Shown in pieces: positions 35,887 through 45,949 of a stretch of DNA of 64,000 nt (positions are counted from its first letter, which is position 1; every line of letters starts with the position of its first letter). Below the pieces are notes generated by a model. That model searched no databases and was not told where the DNA came from. It saw only the letters and a list, made by a program, of their open reading frames with translations. Location of the stretch: NCBI GenBank assembly GCA_023664735.1, contig JAMPFB010000002.1, forward strand, positions 36,179-100,178, given 5' to 3'. Made by a program: the position numbers and the translations under genes. The stretch is from Robinsoniella sp. (GTDB lineage Bacteria > Bacillota > Clostridia > Lachnospirales > Lachnospiraceae).

Positions 35887-38274
35887 ATGGAAATGAAGAA
35901 AGCAATATGGAAGAAAACGTTGTCAGCGGTGCTGTCTCTTGCAATGACAGCCGGGATGCTTACAGCAATGGGAAATCCGCTGACAGCAGAGGCTGCAAGT
36001 GAAACACCGTCGGTAACCAGATTTGCCACGAAAAATGAGCTTATCAATGGTAAACGGTTTAATTTGGACGGCTCCGGAATTGCCCAGCTGGTATTTTTTG
36101 GATGCCAGACCGGCAATCGAGAATCACAGTCCTGGTATATTGCAGGATATGATTCTGTGGCAGGGAGTCTGGTGTTGATTTGCGATCCGAGGAATCCACT
36201 GATAGCTTCTATGGGTTTTACAAATAAAAGCGGATATCGTACCGAAATTGGCATTGATGGTACATATGAGGGACAAAAGCCAACGCTGGTATGTACCAAT
36301 CATTATGGCTCCAGTGAGTTAAGGGCTACCTTGCGAAGCCTTGAATCAAATCTTTACTGCTTTTCCAAAAGTGAGCAGGAACTCATGAAAGAAACTACGG
36401 TCTACACCTATGATAAAGAAAATAAAACCATATATTCCACAAGTGACAAGCTTTACGCACCTCATGGGGAGAGAGGGAATGATTATATATCAGTAGGCAC
36501 TAACTCGCCCGATATTTCCCTTTTGCAGCAGGGCTTAAGAGTCAGCCTGCGGTCCGGAGAACCCTTTTCCAGCCAGTATCCAAGCGGCAGTGACAATTCA
36601 TATTCCAAGTTCTGGCTGCGCAACCCGAACAAAGAAAGCAGTGACAGGGCATATTGCGTGTCGGATAATGATTTGAACGAAATCAGTGATATGCCTGTGA
36701 AAGCTTCGCAGCTGGCAGTGGTTCCCGCATTTGCTTTCAATGTAGAATCTGTACTATTTGCATCTGCAGCGCCCATAGAAGAAGAAACCGGTATGGACGG
36801 TAAAGGACTGCCTGAAGCAATGATTATGCGGCTGGATGATAATTCATACAATAAAATCAGGAGCGCCGTGAATTATACGTATGATGCCGATGGAAATGTA
36901 GATGGAGTGGCAGTTCAAAAAAACAGGAACGAGGCAACGGATTCCTATTTATATGTTCAGGGGAAAGATGAAGCAGGCGACTGGTATTATTCCAAAAAGA
37001 TTACCGGAAGACAGGAGATAAAATTTGCAGATATCAACCGTAAAACAACGCCTGAGGATTGCAGGATATGGATTGAGACTACGGTTGATAACCTGACATA
37101 TGCAAAGCTGGCGGGAACTGCAGCGGCTCCAAAAGCAAGCCTTGAATCCGGAACATATACCACAAATCAGACAGTAGCGCTTACCAGTGCAACAAAAGGT
37201 GCAACGATTTATTATACAACAGACGGAAGCGCACCTACTACAAACAGTACAATATATGAAGAAGAGATAGCCATAAAGGGAAAACCGGGAGAGCCTGTTA
37301 CGACGATTATCAGGGCAATTGCCATAAAAGATGATATGTGGGACAGCATGGAGGCTGCATATAGCTATGTAATCAATCTTCCTCACACTCATAGCTGGAG
37401 CGATTTCTGGACAAATGATTCCAATGGACATTGGCATGAGTGTACCACTATAAACTGTACCGTTACGGAAGATAATGAAAAGGATGGATATGAAGCCCAT
37501 AAGGAAGATGAAGGGACAATGACGACTGAACCTACTGTCAACAGCACCGGAGTCAAAACCTACAAATGTTCCGTATGTGGTTATGTAATGCGTACAGAGA
37601 CGATTCCCAAAAAGGATGTACCGGAAGAAAGTGGGCCTGCAGATGATAAGCCTGTAGATGATAAGCCTGTAGATGATAAGCCCACAGAAGATAAAACCAC
37701 AGAAGACAAGCCTACAGAAAATAAGCCCACAGAAAATAAGCCCGTAGAAAGTAAGCCGGCAGCTAAAGATACGATTCTGACAGCTTCAGGACAAAATTGT
37801 CAGGTAAAGGTGACTTCCACATCAGTAGCAAAACCTGAGGTAACCTATATGAAGACAACCGACAATAAGGCAACCTCAATTATAATTCCTGATACGATTA
37901 CGGTAAATGGTATTACTTACAAAGTAACTGGCATAGCAGCCAATGCATTTGCCAATAATAAGAAGATTACGAAAGTGACAATTGGCAAACATGTAACCTC
38001 CATTGGAAAGAATGCTTTTAAGAATTGTAAGAAGCTAAAGACTGTGACAATTCATTCAACAGTGTTGAAAACCATTGGCGCCAATGCATTTTATGGTGAC
38101 AAAAGCTTAAAGACGATTACTTTGAAATCCACAAAGCTTACTTCCAAGTCTGTGGGAAAAGATGCATTGAAAGGTACAAATAAGGGTCTGACCATAAGGG
38201 CGCCTAAGAAAAAAACAGCCGCTTATAAGAAATTTTTCAAGAAAAAGGGAAATAAGAAAGTAACTGTGCGTTAG
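35887..38274 (+). CDS. repeat-containing secreted surface protein (second of tandem pair)
   Basis: 795 residues from ATG 35887, paralogue of the gene at 33083 with the same order of parts. Signal peptide, DUF6273-like domain (FWLRNPNKE, VVPAFAFN), chitobiase-C-like sandwich (ATIYYTTDGSAPTTNS), one Cys/His module (HTHSW, HWHECTTINC, CSVCGY), a linker of eight 5-residue repeats (DDKPV type) and a C-terminal BspA-like LRR segment ending GNKKVTVR. The 20 bases before the start region and 44 bases within the signal-peptide codons are identical to the first gene, while the rest has diverged. Function unknown. Confidence 0.8.
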   Translation: MEMKKAIWKKTLSAVLSLAMTAGMLTAMGNPLTAEAASETPSVTRFATKNELINGKRFNLDGSGIAQLVFFGCQTGNRESQSWYIAGYDSVAGSLVLICDPRNPLIASMGFTNKSGYRTEIGIDGTYEGQKPTLVCTNHYGSSELRATLRSLESNLYCFSKSEQELMKETTVYTYDKENKTIYSTSDKLYAPHGERGNDYISVGTNSPDISLLQQGLRVSLRSGEPFSSQYPSGSDNSYSKFWLRNPNKESSDRAYCVSDNDLNEISDMPVKASQLAVVPAFAFNVESVLFASAAPIEEETGMDGKGLPEAMIMRLDDNSYNKIRSAVNYTYDADGNVDGVAVQKNRNEATDSYLYVQGKDEAGDWYYSKKITGRQEIKFADINRKTTPEDCRIWIETTVDNLTYAKLAGTAAAPKASLESGTYTTNQTVALTSATKGATIYYTTDGSAPTTNSTIYEEEIAIKGKPGEPVTTIIRAIAIKDDMWDSMEAAYSYVINLPHTHSWSDFWTNDSNGHWHECTTINCTVTEDNEKDGYEAHKEDEGTMTTEPTVNSTGVKTYKCSVCGYVMRTETIPKKDVPEESGPADDKPVDDKPVDDKPTEDKTTEDKPTENKPTENKPVESKPAAKDTILTASGQNCQVKVTSTSVAKPEVTYMKTTDNKATSIIIPDTITVNGITYKVTGIAANAFANNKKITKVTIGKHVTSIGKNAFKNCKKLKTVTIHSTVLKTIGANAFYGDKSLKTITLKSTKLTSKSVGKDALKGTNKGLTIRAPKKKTAAYKKFFKKKGNKKVTVR
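37642..37761 (+). repeat. 15-base repeat, eight units
   Basis: Eight in-frame 15-base units encoding DDKPV, DDKPV, DDKPT, EDKTT, EDKPT, ENKPT, ENKPV, ESKPA. It is a Pro/Lys/Asp stalk in the same position where the first paralogue has its 39-base repeats. Confidence 0.9.
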
Positions 38275-38278
38275 GTTC

Positions 38279-38319
38279 TTTCAAGGAATTTCAAGGAAGG
38301 ACAGGATTTATGGTACAAT
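38279..38319 (+). promoter_or_regulatory. direct repeat and extended -10 promoter
   Basis: Perfect 10-base tandem repeat TTTCAAGGAA at 38279-38288 and 38289-38298, then TGGTACAAT (extended -10) at 38311-38319. The second repeat occupies the -35 zone. The spacing is like that of OmpR/PhoB-type activator boxes; this is an inference. Confidence 0.45.
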
Positions 38320-38379
38320 GGGCTTGAAATCAGGAGAATGGCAGGAATATTGGCATTTGCGATAAGGAGGATGACAGGA

Positions 38380-38682
38380 ATGGGAGCATTGACATTTGCT
38401 AATGTAAAAGTGCATAACGAAATTGAATTCTGCAAAGTTTCCAATCCGGAGGTTAAGCAGAAAATAGAACGGGCATTTTTAAATAACCGGATATCTTATT
38501 ATGAGCGATGGGAAGATATTTCCTTATTTAAAAGGATATTTGGGGATAAGGACAAGCAGACTTGCATTATCTGCATTAATTCCATGCAAAAGGACAAGGC
38601 GGAGACGCTTGTTGAAGAAATGCCGGAAATCCGAGGTGAAGTAGAGCTTTGCTGCCGGAGAGTGGATAAGACCTTTTTTTAA
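38380..38682 (+). CDS. small protein of unknown function
   Basis: 100 residues, start ATG 38380 with AGGAGG at 38365-38370, nine bases upstream. No signal peptide or membrane segment. The pattern VSNPEVKQKIERAFLNNRISYYERWE followed by a hydrophobic strand (CIICIN) looks like a small alpha/beta fold, somewhat like DUF2007. Five Cys residues. It leads the group with the FAD oxidoreductase and pheA. I do not recognise the family with confidence. Confidence 0.65.
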   Translation: MGALTFANVKVHNEIEFCKVSNPEVKQKIERAFLNNRISYYERWEDISLFKRIFGDKDKQTCIICINSMQKDKAETLVEEMPEIRGEVELCCRRVDKTFF

Positions 38683-38720
38683 GAGGTAAAATAAAATGGC
38701 TATAAGGAAAGGAATTTGTT

Positions 38721-40280
38721 ATGAAGAAAATTATAATTATCGGTGCAGGTCCCGCAGGGATTACCGCCGGATATGAGCTTTTAAAGAGCACGAAGGAATA
38801 TGAAGTAGTCATTTTAGAGGAAACTTCTGAGTTGGGCGGTATTTCCCGTACAGTAAGGTATCATGGGAACCGTATGGACCTTGGAGGGCACAGATTCTTT
38901 TCCAAGGATGACAGGGTTATGGAATGGTGGGAACAGATCATGCCAAAGCAGGGAAGCCCGTCCTATGATGATAAGAAGCTGAAACGTTCCGTCCGTCTTA
39001 GCAAAAACGGTCCGGATCCGGAAAAGCAGGACAGGGTGTTTTTATCCAGAAGGCGTGTTTCAAGGATTTACTACAAAAAGAAATTCTTTGATTATCCTAT
39101 CAGCATGAGCCTTGCAACCATTAAAAGCATGGGATTTCTTACGACGCTGCAGGCAGGATTTAGCTATCTGTATTCCCTTTTGGTAAAGCTGCCGGAAACG
39201 TCTCTTGAAAATTTTTATAGAAACCGGTTTGGGAAAAAGCTTTACTCCATGTTTTTTGAAGGCTATACAGAAAAGCTCTGGGGAAGGCATCCAAGGGAAA
39301 TTTCAGCAGATTGGGGCGCCCAGAGAGTAAAGGGCTTGTCCATACTGGCAATTATCAAAGACACCTTTTCTAAAATTCTTCCCCAAAAACGGGATGAAAA
39401 AAAGGTGGAGACTTCCCTGATTGAAGAGTTCTGGTATCCCAAATACGGACCGGGACAGCTTTGGGAAGCTGCCGGGGCTGACTTTGAAGCTATGGGCGGC
39501 AGGATAAAGAAGGGCTGTAAGGTAACAGGAGTCCATACAGAGGACGGAAAAGTCAAAAGCGTGGTTTATACGGAAAATGGCATTGAGCATAGGATGGAAG
39601 CGGATTATGTGATTTCTTCCATGCCCATAAAGGATTTGATTGCAGGAATGAATCAGGTGCCGGCCAAGGTAGCGGAAATTGCCGGAAGGCTTCCTTACCG
39701 TGATTTTGTTACCATAGGGCTTTTGCTGAAAAATCTGTCTCTGGAAAATAAGACAAAATTAAAAACCTTGAATAATATTGTGCCAGACTGCTGGATTTAT
39801 GTACAGGATCCGGGAATCCGGCTTGGCAGGATTCAGATTTTCAATAACTGGTCTCCTTACCTTGTGAAAAAGCCGGAAGAAACTGTTTGGATTGGTCTGG
39901 AATATTTCTGCATGGAGGGTGACAAATTCTGGAAGGCAAGCGAAGACAAGTGCGTAAGGTTTGCAATCAAAGAGCTAATCAGAATGGGAATTATTTCTGG
40001 AGAAGAACAAGTAATGGATGCCCATAGAGAGCATGTGAAAAAGGCATATCCTGCTTATTTTGACGCTTATGAGCATATCCAGACAGTAATTGATTATCTG
40101 GATACCTTTGAAAATCTGTATTGCGTAGGCAGAAACGGACAGCACCGTTATAATAATATGGATCATTCCATGCTAACCTCCATGGAGGCGGTTCAAAATA
40201 TTTTAAGTGGAAGAACCGATAAAAAGAATGTATGGAATGTCAATACGGAAAAGGAATATCATGAAAGTAAGCAGGGATGA
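38721..40280 (+). CDS. FAD-dependent oxidoreductase (amine oxidase/UGM-like)
   Basis: 519 residues. N-terminal FAD-binding Rossmann motif [17 protein letters not shown] and the ELGGISRT and GGHRFFSK stretches of the protoporphyrinogen oxidase / UDP-galactopyranose mutase-like family; C-terminal FAD contact near [19 protein letters not shown]. Many relatives sit near polysaccharide genes, but the substrate is not known. RBS AAGGAAAGGA before ATG 38721. Its stop overlaps the pheA start by four bases (ATGA), so the two are coupled. Confidence 0.82.
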   Translation: MKKIIIIGAGPAGITAGYELLKSTKEYEVVILEETSELGGISRTVRYHGNRMDLGGHRFFSKDDRVMEWWEQIMPKQGSPSYDDKKLKRSVRLSKNGPDPEKQDRVFLSRRRVSRIYYKKKFFDYPISMSLATIKSMGFLTTLQAGFSYLYSLLVKLPETSLENFYRNRFGKKLYSMFFEGYTEKLWGRHPREISADWGAQRVKGLSILAIIKDTFSKILPQKRDEKKVETSLIEEFWYPKYGPGQLWEAAGADFEAMGGRIKKGCKVTGVHTEDGKVKSVVYTENGIEHRMEADYVISSMPIKDLIAGMNQVPAKVAEIAGRLPYRDFVTIGLLLKNLSLENKTKLKTLNNIVPDCWIYVQDPGIRLGRIQIFNNWSPYLVKKPEETVWIGLEYFCMEGDKFWKASEDKCVRFAIKELIRMGIISGEEQVMDAHREHVKKAYPAYFDAYEHIQTVIDYLDTFENLYCVGRNGQHRYNNMDHSMLTSMEAVQNILSGRTDKKNVWNVNTEKEYHESKQG

Positions 40281-41413
40281 AAAGGATGGATTTAGGAGAA
40301 ATCAGAAAAGAACTGGATGCTATTGATGCAAAGATAGCTGCTTTATATGAGGAGAGAATGGAAGCCTGTAAAAAAGTGGCAGAATACAAGATAGAAACAG
40401 GAAAACCGATATTGGACAGGGCAAGGGAGGAGGCAAAGCTTAAGCAGGTAGCCTCTCTTGTTTCCGATGATTTTAATAAACAGGGTATTGAGGAGCTTTT
40501 TCAACAGATTATGTCTATGAGCCGGAAGCTGCAGTACCAGCTTTTAAGCAGTCATGGAAAGGGGGAAAAGCTTCCTTTCCGGCCGGTTGAGGATTTGGAA
40601 ACAAAGGACGCAGTCGTTGTATTTCAAGGGGCGGAAGGAGCTTATTCCCAAGCGGCAATGGCGGAATATTTTGGAAGCCATACAAAAAACTTTCACGTGG
40701 ATACCTTCAGGGAGGCAATGCTTGCTATTTCAGAAGGAAAAGCGGATTATGGGGTGCTTCCCATTGAAAATTCCACAGCAGGAATTGTAAGCGAGATTTA
40801 TGATTTGCTTGTGGAGTTCAAAAATTATATTGTAGGGGAACAGATTATCCAAATCGAGCATTGCCTTCTTGGAATCTTAGGAAGCACTATAGAAGATATC
40901 CAAACAGTGTACTCCCATCCCCAGTCATTGATGCAAAGCTCCCGTTTTTTAAATGAACATAAAGAATGGCAGCAAATCAGCATGAAGAATAATGCCTTTG
41001 CAGCCATGAAGGTGGCAGAGGAGCAGGATAAGACAAAGGCTGCCATTGCAGGCGCTTATGCAGGGGAAGTAAATGGGCTTACTGTTTTAAAGAAGGGTGT
41101 GAACCATTGCAGCGCCAATTCCACCAGATTTATTATTGTAACCAACAAAAATATTTTCAAACGAAGCGCAGGAAAGATCAGCGTCTGCTTTGAAATCCCT
41201 CACGAAAGTGGTTCCCTGTACAGGATGCTTTCTCATTTTATCTATAATAACCTGAATCTGACAAAGATTGAGAGCCGTCCTATCGAGGGGCGTAATTGGG
41301 AATATCGTTTCTTTCTTGATTTTGAGGGAAATCTTTTAGATGGTGGCGTGCAAAACGCCCTAAGGGGGCTGGCAGCGGAAACTATTGATTTCAAGCTGCT
41401 TGGAAATTATTAA
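40277..41413 (+). CDS. pheA: chorismate mutase / prephenate dehydratase (P-protein)
   Basis: 378 residues, bifunctional enzyme of phenylalanine synthesis. Residues 1-85: chorismate mutase type II ([27 protein letters not shown]). About 110-290: prephenate dehydratase with [23 protein letters not shown] and the catalytic NSTRF motif. About 300-375: ACT domain with the [15 protein letters not shown] feedback site that binds phenylalanine. Starts inside the stop of the preceding gene. Confidence 0.95.
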   Translation: MKRMDLGEIRKELDAIDAKIAALYEERMEACKKVAEYKIETGKPILDRAREEAKLKQVASLVSDDFNKQGIEELFQQIMSMSRKLQYQLLSSHGKGEKLPFRPVEDLETKDAVVVFQGAEGAYSQAAMAEYFGSHTKNFHVDTFREAMLAISEGKADYGVLPIENSTAGIVSEIYDLLVEFKNYIVGEQIIQIEHCLLGILGSTIEDIQTVYSHPQSLMQSSRFLNEHKEWQQISMKNNAFAAMKVAEEQDKTKAAIAGAYAGEVNGLTVLKKGVNHCSANSTRFIIVTNKNIFKRSAGKISVCFEIPHESGSLYRMLSHFIYNNLNLTKIESRPIEGRNWEYRFFLDFEGNLLDGGVQNALRGLAAETIDFKLLGNY

Positions 41414-41533
41414 ATCATAATTTAACCACTGGAAAATACTGGATAAATAGACAATAACAAATGTTACTGAATTGGTTGGCAGTTTATATGTCAATATTTT
41501 GAAGGCAGTAGAAGGATAAGGCAGGTATAACGT

Positions 41534-43078
41534 ATGGCAGTAAAAACATTTGCAGCAATTGATGTAGGTTCTTATGAGCTGGCAATGAAAATATTTGAAA
41601 TTTCTAAAAGAAATGGAATCCGGGAAATCGATTTGGTTCGGCATGGCATAGAGCTGGGAACGGATACGTATAATACCGGGAAGATCAGCTATGAAAGAGT
41701 GGATGAGCTATGTGCGATATTAAAGGAATTTGTGGAAATCATGGAATCCTATGGCGTGGAAGCTTATAAGGCATATGGCACAAGCGCCATAAGGGAGACG
41801 GAAAATACCAGAATTATTTTAGAACAGATTTGGAGCCGTACCGGGATTCAGGTTGAGGTGCTCAGCAATTCAGAGCAAAGGTTTTTGGATTATAAGTCCA
41901 TTGCCTCAAAAGGCGAAGGGTTTTTACAGATAATTGAAAAGGGCACGATTATTATTGATATAGGCGGGGGAAGCATTCAGCTTTCCCTGTTTGATAAAGA
42001 TACGCTAATTGCAACCCAGAATATCCGTCTAGGCGTCCTTCGTATGAGGGAGAGGCTCCAAAAGCTGGCAGCAAGAACCAACCATTACGAAGAGCTGATT
42101 GGTGATATGGTTTCCGCCCAATTGCAGATGTTTAAGAAAATGTACTTAAAGGATCGGGAAATCAAAAATATTATTATTGTGGATGATTATGTGTCCAATA
42201 TTATGCAGCGGAAGGATATTTTCAAGGAAACAGCAGGATATTTTACAAAAGAAGAGTTCATGAAGTTTGTAGACGTTGCAAAGAGGAAAGGCTCCAATGA
42301 GATTGCCCAGATATTTGGTCTTTCAGAGGAAAATGCTTCACTTATGTTCCATAGTGTTTTCTTGATTAAGAGCATTGTGGAGATTTTAGAGGCGGAGCTT
42401 TTATGGGCGCCCGGAGTAAGCCTTTGCGATGGCATAGCCTATGAATATGCGGAAAATAACAGACTGATTACTTTGGAGCATGATTTTGAAAAGGATATAC
42501 TTGCCTGTGCCCTGAACATAAGCAAACGGTATCTAGTCAGCAAAAAACGCAGTGAAACAATTGAACACATCAGCCTTACTATTTTTGATGCCATGAAAAA
42601 AGTACATGGGCTTGGGAAAAGAGAACGGCTGTTATTGCAAATTGCAGCCCAATTAGATGACTGTGGAAGATATATAAGCCTTGTAAGTGTAGGAGAATGC
42701 TCCTACAGCATAATTATGTCAACTGAAATCATGGGTCTTTCCCATTTAGAGCGGGAAATGGTAGCAAACATTGTAAAATTCAACCGGATGGAATTTTCTT
42801 ATTATGAAGAAATGAGCCGGCAAAATGCTTTAGATAGGGCAAATTACCTGACGATAGCCAAGCTGACGGCAATCCTGCGGGTTGCTACGGGATTAGACAG
42901 AAGCCATAAGCAGAAGTTTAAGGGTGTTGTAGCAAAGCTCCATGAAAGGGAACTGCTGCTGACTACGGACACCTTGGAGGATATTACATTGGAAAAGGGG
43001 CTTTTAACGGCAAAGGCCCAGTTTTTTGAAGAAGTATTCGGTATAAAGGTGTCCATCAGGCAGAAAAGAAAATTGTAA
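41534..43078 (+). CDS. Ppx/GppA family phosphatase
   Basis: 514 residues, ASKHA-fold exopolyphosphatase/guanosine pentaphosphatase. Phosphate 1 loop AIDVGSYELAMKIFE, YGTSAIRET, the DIGGGSIQLSLF loop, and a C-terminal HD-like helical region (about 310-505). Located directly before ppk1 (13 bases apart), a common arrangement for making and degrading polyphosphate. Preferred substrate (polyP or pppGpp) not readable. Confidence 0.9.
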   Translation: MAVKTFAAIDVGSYELAMKIFEISKRNGIREIDLVRHGIELGTDTYNTGKISYERVDELCAILKEFVEIMESYGVEAYKAYGTSAIRETENTRIILEQIWSRTGIQVEVLSNSEQRFLDYKSIASKGEGFLQIIEKGTIIIDIGGGSIQLSLFDKDTLIATQNIRLGVLRMRERLQKLAARTNHYEELIGDMVSAQLQMFKKMYLKDREIKNIIIVDDYVSNIMQRKDIFKETAGYFTKEEFMKFVDVAKRKGSNEIAQIFGLSEENASLMFHSVFLIKSIVEILEAELLWAPGVSLCDGIAYEYAENNRLITLEHDFEKDILACALNISKRYLVSKKRSETIEHISLTIFDAMKKVHGLGKRERLLLQIAAQLDDCGRYISLVSVGECSYSIIMSTEIMGLSHLEREMVANIVKFNRMEFSYYEEMSRQNALDRANYLTIAKLTAILRVATGLDRSHKQKFKGVVAKLHERELLLTTDTLEDITLEKGLLTAKAQFFEEVFGIKVSIRQKRKL

Positions 43079-43091
43079 GGGGGAAAGAAAT

Positions 43092-45269
43092 ATGCCGGAA
43101 AGAAAATCAGAAGTGAAAATAGATTTTAAAAACCCGGAATATTATGCAAACCGGGAATTAAGCTGGCTTCAGTTTAACTATCGCGTATTAAGCGAGGCAA
43201 GGGATAAAACAATCCCTCTGTTTGAAAGAGTGAAATTTTTAAGCATTACTGCCTCTAATCTGGATGAGTTTTTTATGGTGCGGGTAGCATCCTTAAAGGA
43301 TATGGTCAATGCGGGATATCGCAAGAAGGATATTGCAGGCCTGACGCCAGAGGAGCAATTGAAAAAGCTCAATAAGGAAACGCACCAGTTAGTAAGCCAG
43401 CAGTATTCTACTTATAACAGAAGCCTTTTGCCCTTGCTTCGCCAAAAAGGGCTTTCCCTTATTGAGCGCCACGAGGATTTAAGCAGGGAGCAGGCGAAAT
43501 ATATTGACCGTTATTTTGAAGATAATGTATATCCGGTTTTAACTCCCATGGCTGTAGATTCCTCCCGCCCATTTCCGCTGATTCGGAATAAATCCCTAAA
43601 TATTGGCGCCCTTTTGAAAAAGAAGGCAGGAGGAGAGAAAAAGGAAAAAAATGGAAAAAAGGATGGGGAAGGCGAGGTGGAATTTGCCACGGTACAGGTT
43701 CCTTCTGTGCTTTCCAGAATTGTGACTATTCCTTCCGACGAAGAGAAAACTACTGTTATTTTACTGGAAGAAATTATAGAACGGAACATGCATAAGCTAT
43801 TCTTAAATTATGATATTATTTGTGCCCATCCTTTTCGGATTATGAGAAATGCCGATTTATCCATTGAAGAGGACGAAGCGGAGGATCTTCTGAAGGAAAT
43901 TGAAAAGCAATTAAAGAAAAGACAGTGGGGAGAGGCAATACGGTTAGAGGTTGAGGATGGAATCGACAAGACCCTTTTAAAGATTATTAAATCAGAACTT
44001 AACATTGCAGAAGAGGATATTTATGCAATTAGAGGGCCTTTGGATTTAACCTTTTGTATGAAATTATATGGAATCGAAGGCTTTGAAGCATTAAAGGCAA
44101 AGCATTACAAGCCGCAGCCTGTTAAGGAGCTTCCTGCTGAATGTGATATTTTTGAAGAAATCCGAAAAGGAGATGTTTTGCTCCATCATCCTTATCAATC
44201 CTTTCAGCCAGTAGTGGATTTTATTAAGCAGGCGGCAAGAGACCCTAAAGTGCTTGCCATCAAGCAGACATTATACCGGGTCAGCGGTAATTCGCCTATT
44301 ATTGCGGCTTTGGCGCAGGCAGCGGAAAATGGAAAACAGGTTTCTGTATTAGTGGAGCTGAAGGCAAGATTTGACGAAGAAAACAATATCGTATGGGCAA
44401 AAATGCTGGAAAAGGCAGGCTGCCATGTGATTTACGGTCTGGTAGGCTTAAAGACCCACAGTAAAATCACTCTGGTAGTCAGAAGAGAAGAGGACGGTAT
44501 CCGGCGGTATGTTCATTTGGGAACCGGGAACTATAACGATGCCACCGCAAAGCTTTATACGGATTTGGGACTGTTTACCTGCAGCGAGCCTATGGGAGAG
44601 GATGCAACGGCAGTATTTAACATGCTTTCCGGTTATTCGGAGCCATTAAATTGGAATAAGCTGGCTTTGGCTCCCCTTTGGCTGAAGGATAAATTTTTAT
44701 TTCTGATTAACCGGGAAAGGGAACATGCAAAAGAAGGAAAGCCGGCTAAGATTATCGCAAAGATGAATTCCCTTTGTGATAAGGACATGATAAGCGCATT
44801 GTACAAGGCAAATGCTGCCGGAGTGGAAATCCATCTGATTATCCGTGGGATTTGCTGTTTGAGAACGGGCATTCCCGGAGTCAGCGACCATATTACCGTC
44901 CGTTCCATTGTAGGGAATTTTTTGGAGCATAGCCGTATTTTCTATTTTGAAAACAATGGCAATGCAGAGATTTTTATGGGAAGCGCTGACTGGATGCCCA
45001 GAAATCTGGAGCGCAGGGTGGAAATCCTGTTTCCGGTGGAAAAAGAAGCGTTGAAAAAGAAGGTTATCCATATTTTGGACTGTCAGTTAAAGGACACGGT
45101 AAAGGCGCATATTTTACAGCCGGACGGCTCCTATGACAAGGTGGATAAGCGGGGAAAGGCAGTTTACAATTCCCAGGAAGCCTTTTGCGAAGAAGCAGTG
45201 GCAGAGGGAAAAAGCCGGGACAAGAGCCAGCCAGAGCGGGTATTTATTCCGGAAACCCATCATGAATAG
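43092..45269 (+). CDS. ppk1: polyphosphate kinase 1
   Basis: 725 residues. N-terminal YYANRELSWLQFNYRVLSEA, head domain, then two phospholipase D-like domains. The first contains LKTHSKITLVVR with the autophosphorylated His and the HLGTGNYND segment; the second contains FLEHSRIFYFEN with the second His and MGSADWMPRNLERRVE. A Lys/Glu-rich insert about 180-195 is unusual but harmless. Makes polyphosphate from ATP. RBS AAGGGGGAAAG before ATG 43092; operon with ppx. Confidence 0.96.
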   Translation: MPERKSEVKIDFKNPEYYANRELSWLQFNYRVLSEARDKTIPLFERVKFLSITASNLDEFFMVRVASLKDMVNAGYRKKDIAGLTPEEQLKKLNKETHQLVSQQYSTYNRSLLPLLRQKGLSLIERHEDLSREQAKYIDRYFEDNVYPVLTPMAVDSSRPFPLIRNKSLNIGALLKKKAGGEKKEKNGKKDGEGEVEFATVQVPSVLSRIVTIPSDEEKTTVILLEEIIERNMHKLFLNYDIICAHPFRIMRNADLSIEEDEAEDLLKEIEKQLKKRQWGEAIRLEVEDGIDKTLLKIIKSELNIAEEDIYAIRGPLDLTFCMKLYGIEGFEALKAKHYKPQPVKELPAECDIFEEIRKGDVLLHHPYQSFQPVVDFIKQAARDPKVLAIKQTLYRVSGNSPIIAALAQAAENGKQVSVLVELKARFDEENNIVWAKMLEKAGCHVIYGLVGLKTHSKITLVVRREEDGIRRYVHLGTGNYNDATAKLYTDLGLFTCSEPMGEDATAVFNMLSGYSEPLNWNKLALAPLWLKDKFLFLINREREHAKEGKPAKIIAKMNSLCDKDMISALYKANAAGVEIHLIIRGICCLRTGIPGVSDHITVRSIVGNFLEHSRIFYFENNGNAEIFMGSADWMPRNLERRVEILFPVEKEALKKKVIHILDCQLKDTVKAHILQPDGSYDKVDKRGKAVYNSQEAFCEEAVAEGKSRDKSQPERVFIPETHHE

Positions 45270-45289
45270 CAGAAGGAGCAGCAGGCAAC

Positions 45290-45943
45290 ATGAAGAAACT
45301 GGTTATTTTTGATTTGGACGGCACTCTGACAGATTCCTTAAAATCCATTCAGTATTCTACAAATTTAACAATACAGGAGTTTGGATATGCCCCGATTCCT
45401 TTAGAGCCCTTTCGATATTTTGTAGGAGATGGGGCAGGGGAATTGATAAAAAGGGCTTTAAGGTTTTCCGGTGATAAGGAGCTTGTTCATTATGAAAAAG
45501 CAATGGAACGGTACCGGCAGGTATTTAAAGAGCATTGCATGTATGAAGTAAAGCCTTATGATGGGATTTTAGAGCTGCTGGGCGCCTTAAAGGAACAGGG
45601 GATATTCCTTGCGGTAAATTCCAATAAGCCCCATGAGCGAACAGTGGATGTGATTGAGCAGATTTTTGGAAAGGACTGCTTTCATATGCTTGCAGGGCAG
45701 GTTCCGGAGAGAAAAAGAAAGCCGGATCCTGCAGGGATTTTTCATATCACTCATTCGATGGGAATAAACATAGCGGATGTTATTTATATAGGCGATACCT
45801 GTACGGATATGCAAACCGGGAAAAATGCAGGGGTATTTACGGTAGGCGCACTTTGGGGCTTTCGTGACCGGAAGGAGCTGGAAGAAAACAAAGCGGATGT
45901 TATTATTGAAAAGCCCATGGAATTGATGAAGTACCTGAAGTAG
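45290..45943 (+). CDS. HAD-family phosphatase (phosphoglycolate phosphatase-like)
   Basis: 217 residues. Motif I FDLDGTLTDS, motif II VNSNKPH, motif III Lys in RKRKPDPAG, motif IV YIGDTCTDMQ. The cap is the small helical C1 type, as in Gph and beta-phosphoglucomutase relatives. Exact substrate unknown. It follows ppk1 by 20 bases and is probably in the same transcript. Confidence 0.88.
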   Translation: MKKLVIFDLDGTLTDSLKSIQYSTNLTIQEFGYAPIPLEPFRYFVGDGAGELIKRALRFSGDKELVHYEKAMERYRQVFKEHCMYEVKPYDGILELLGALKEQGIFLAVNSNKPHERTVDVIEQIFGKDCFHMLAGQVPERKRKPDPAGIFHITHSMGINIADVIYIGDTCTDMQTGKNAGVFTVGALWGFRDRKELEENKADVIIEKPMELMKYLK

Positions 45944-45949
45944 ACTGGA

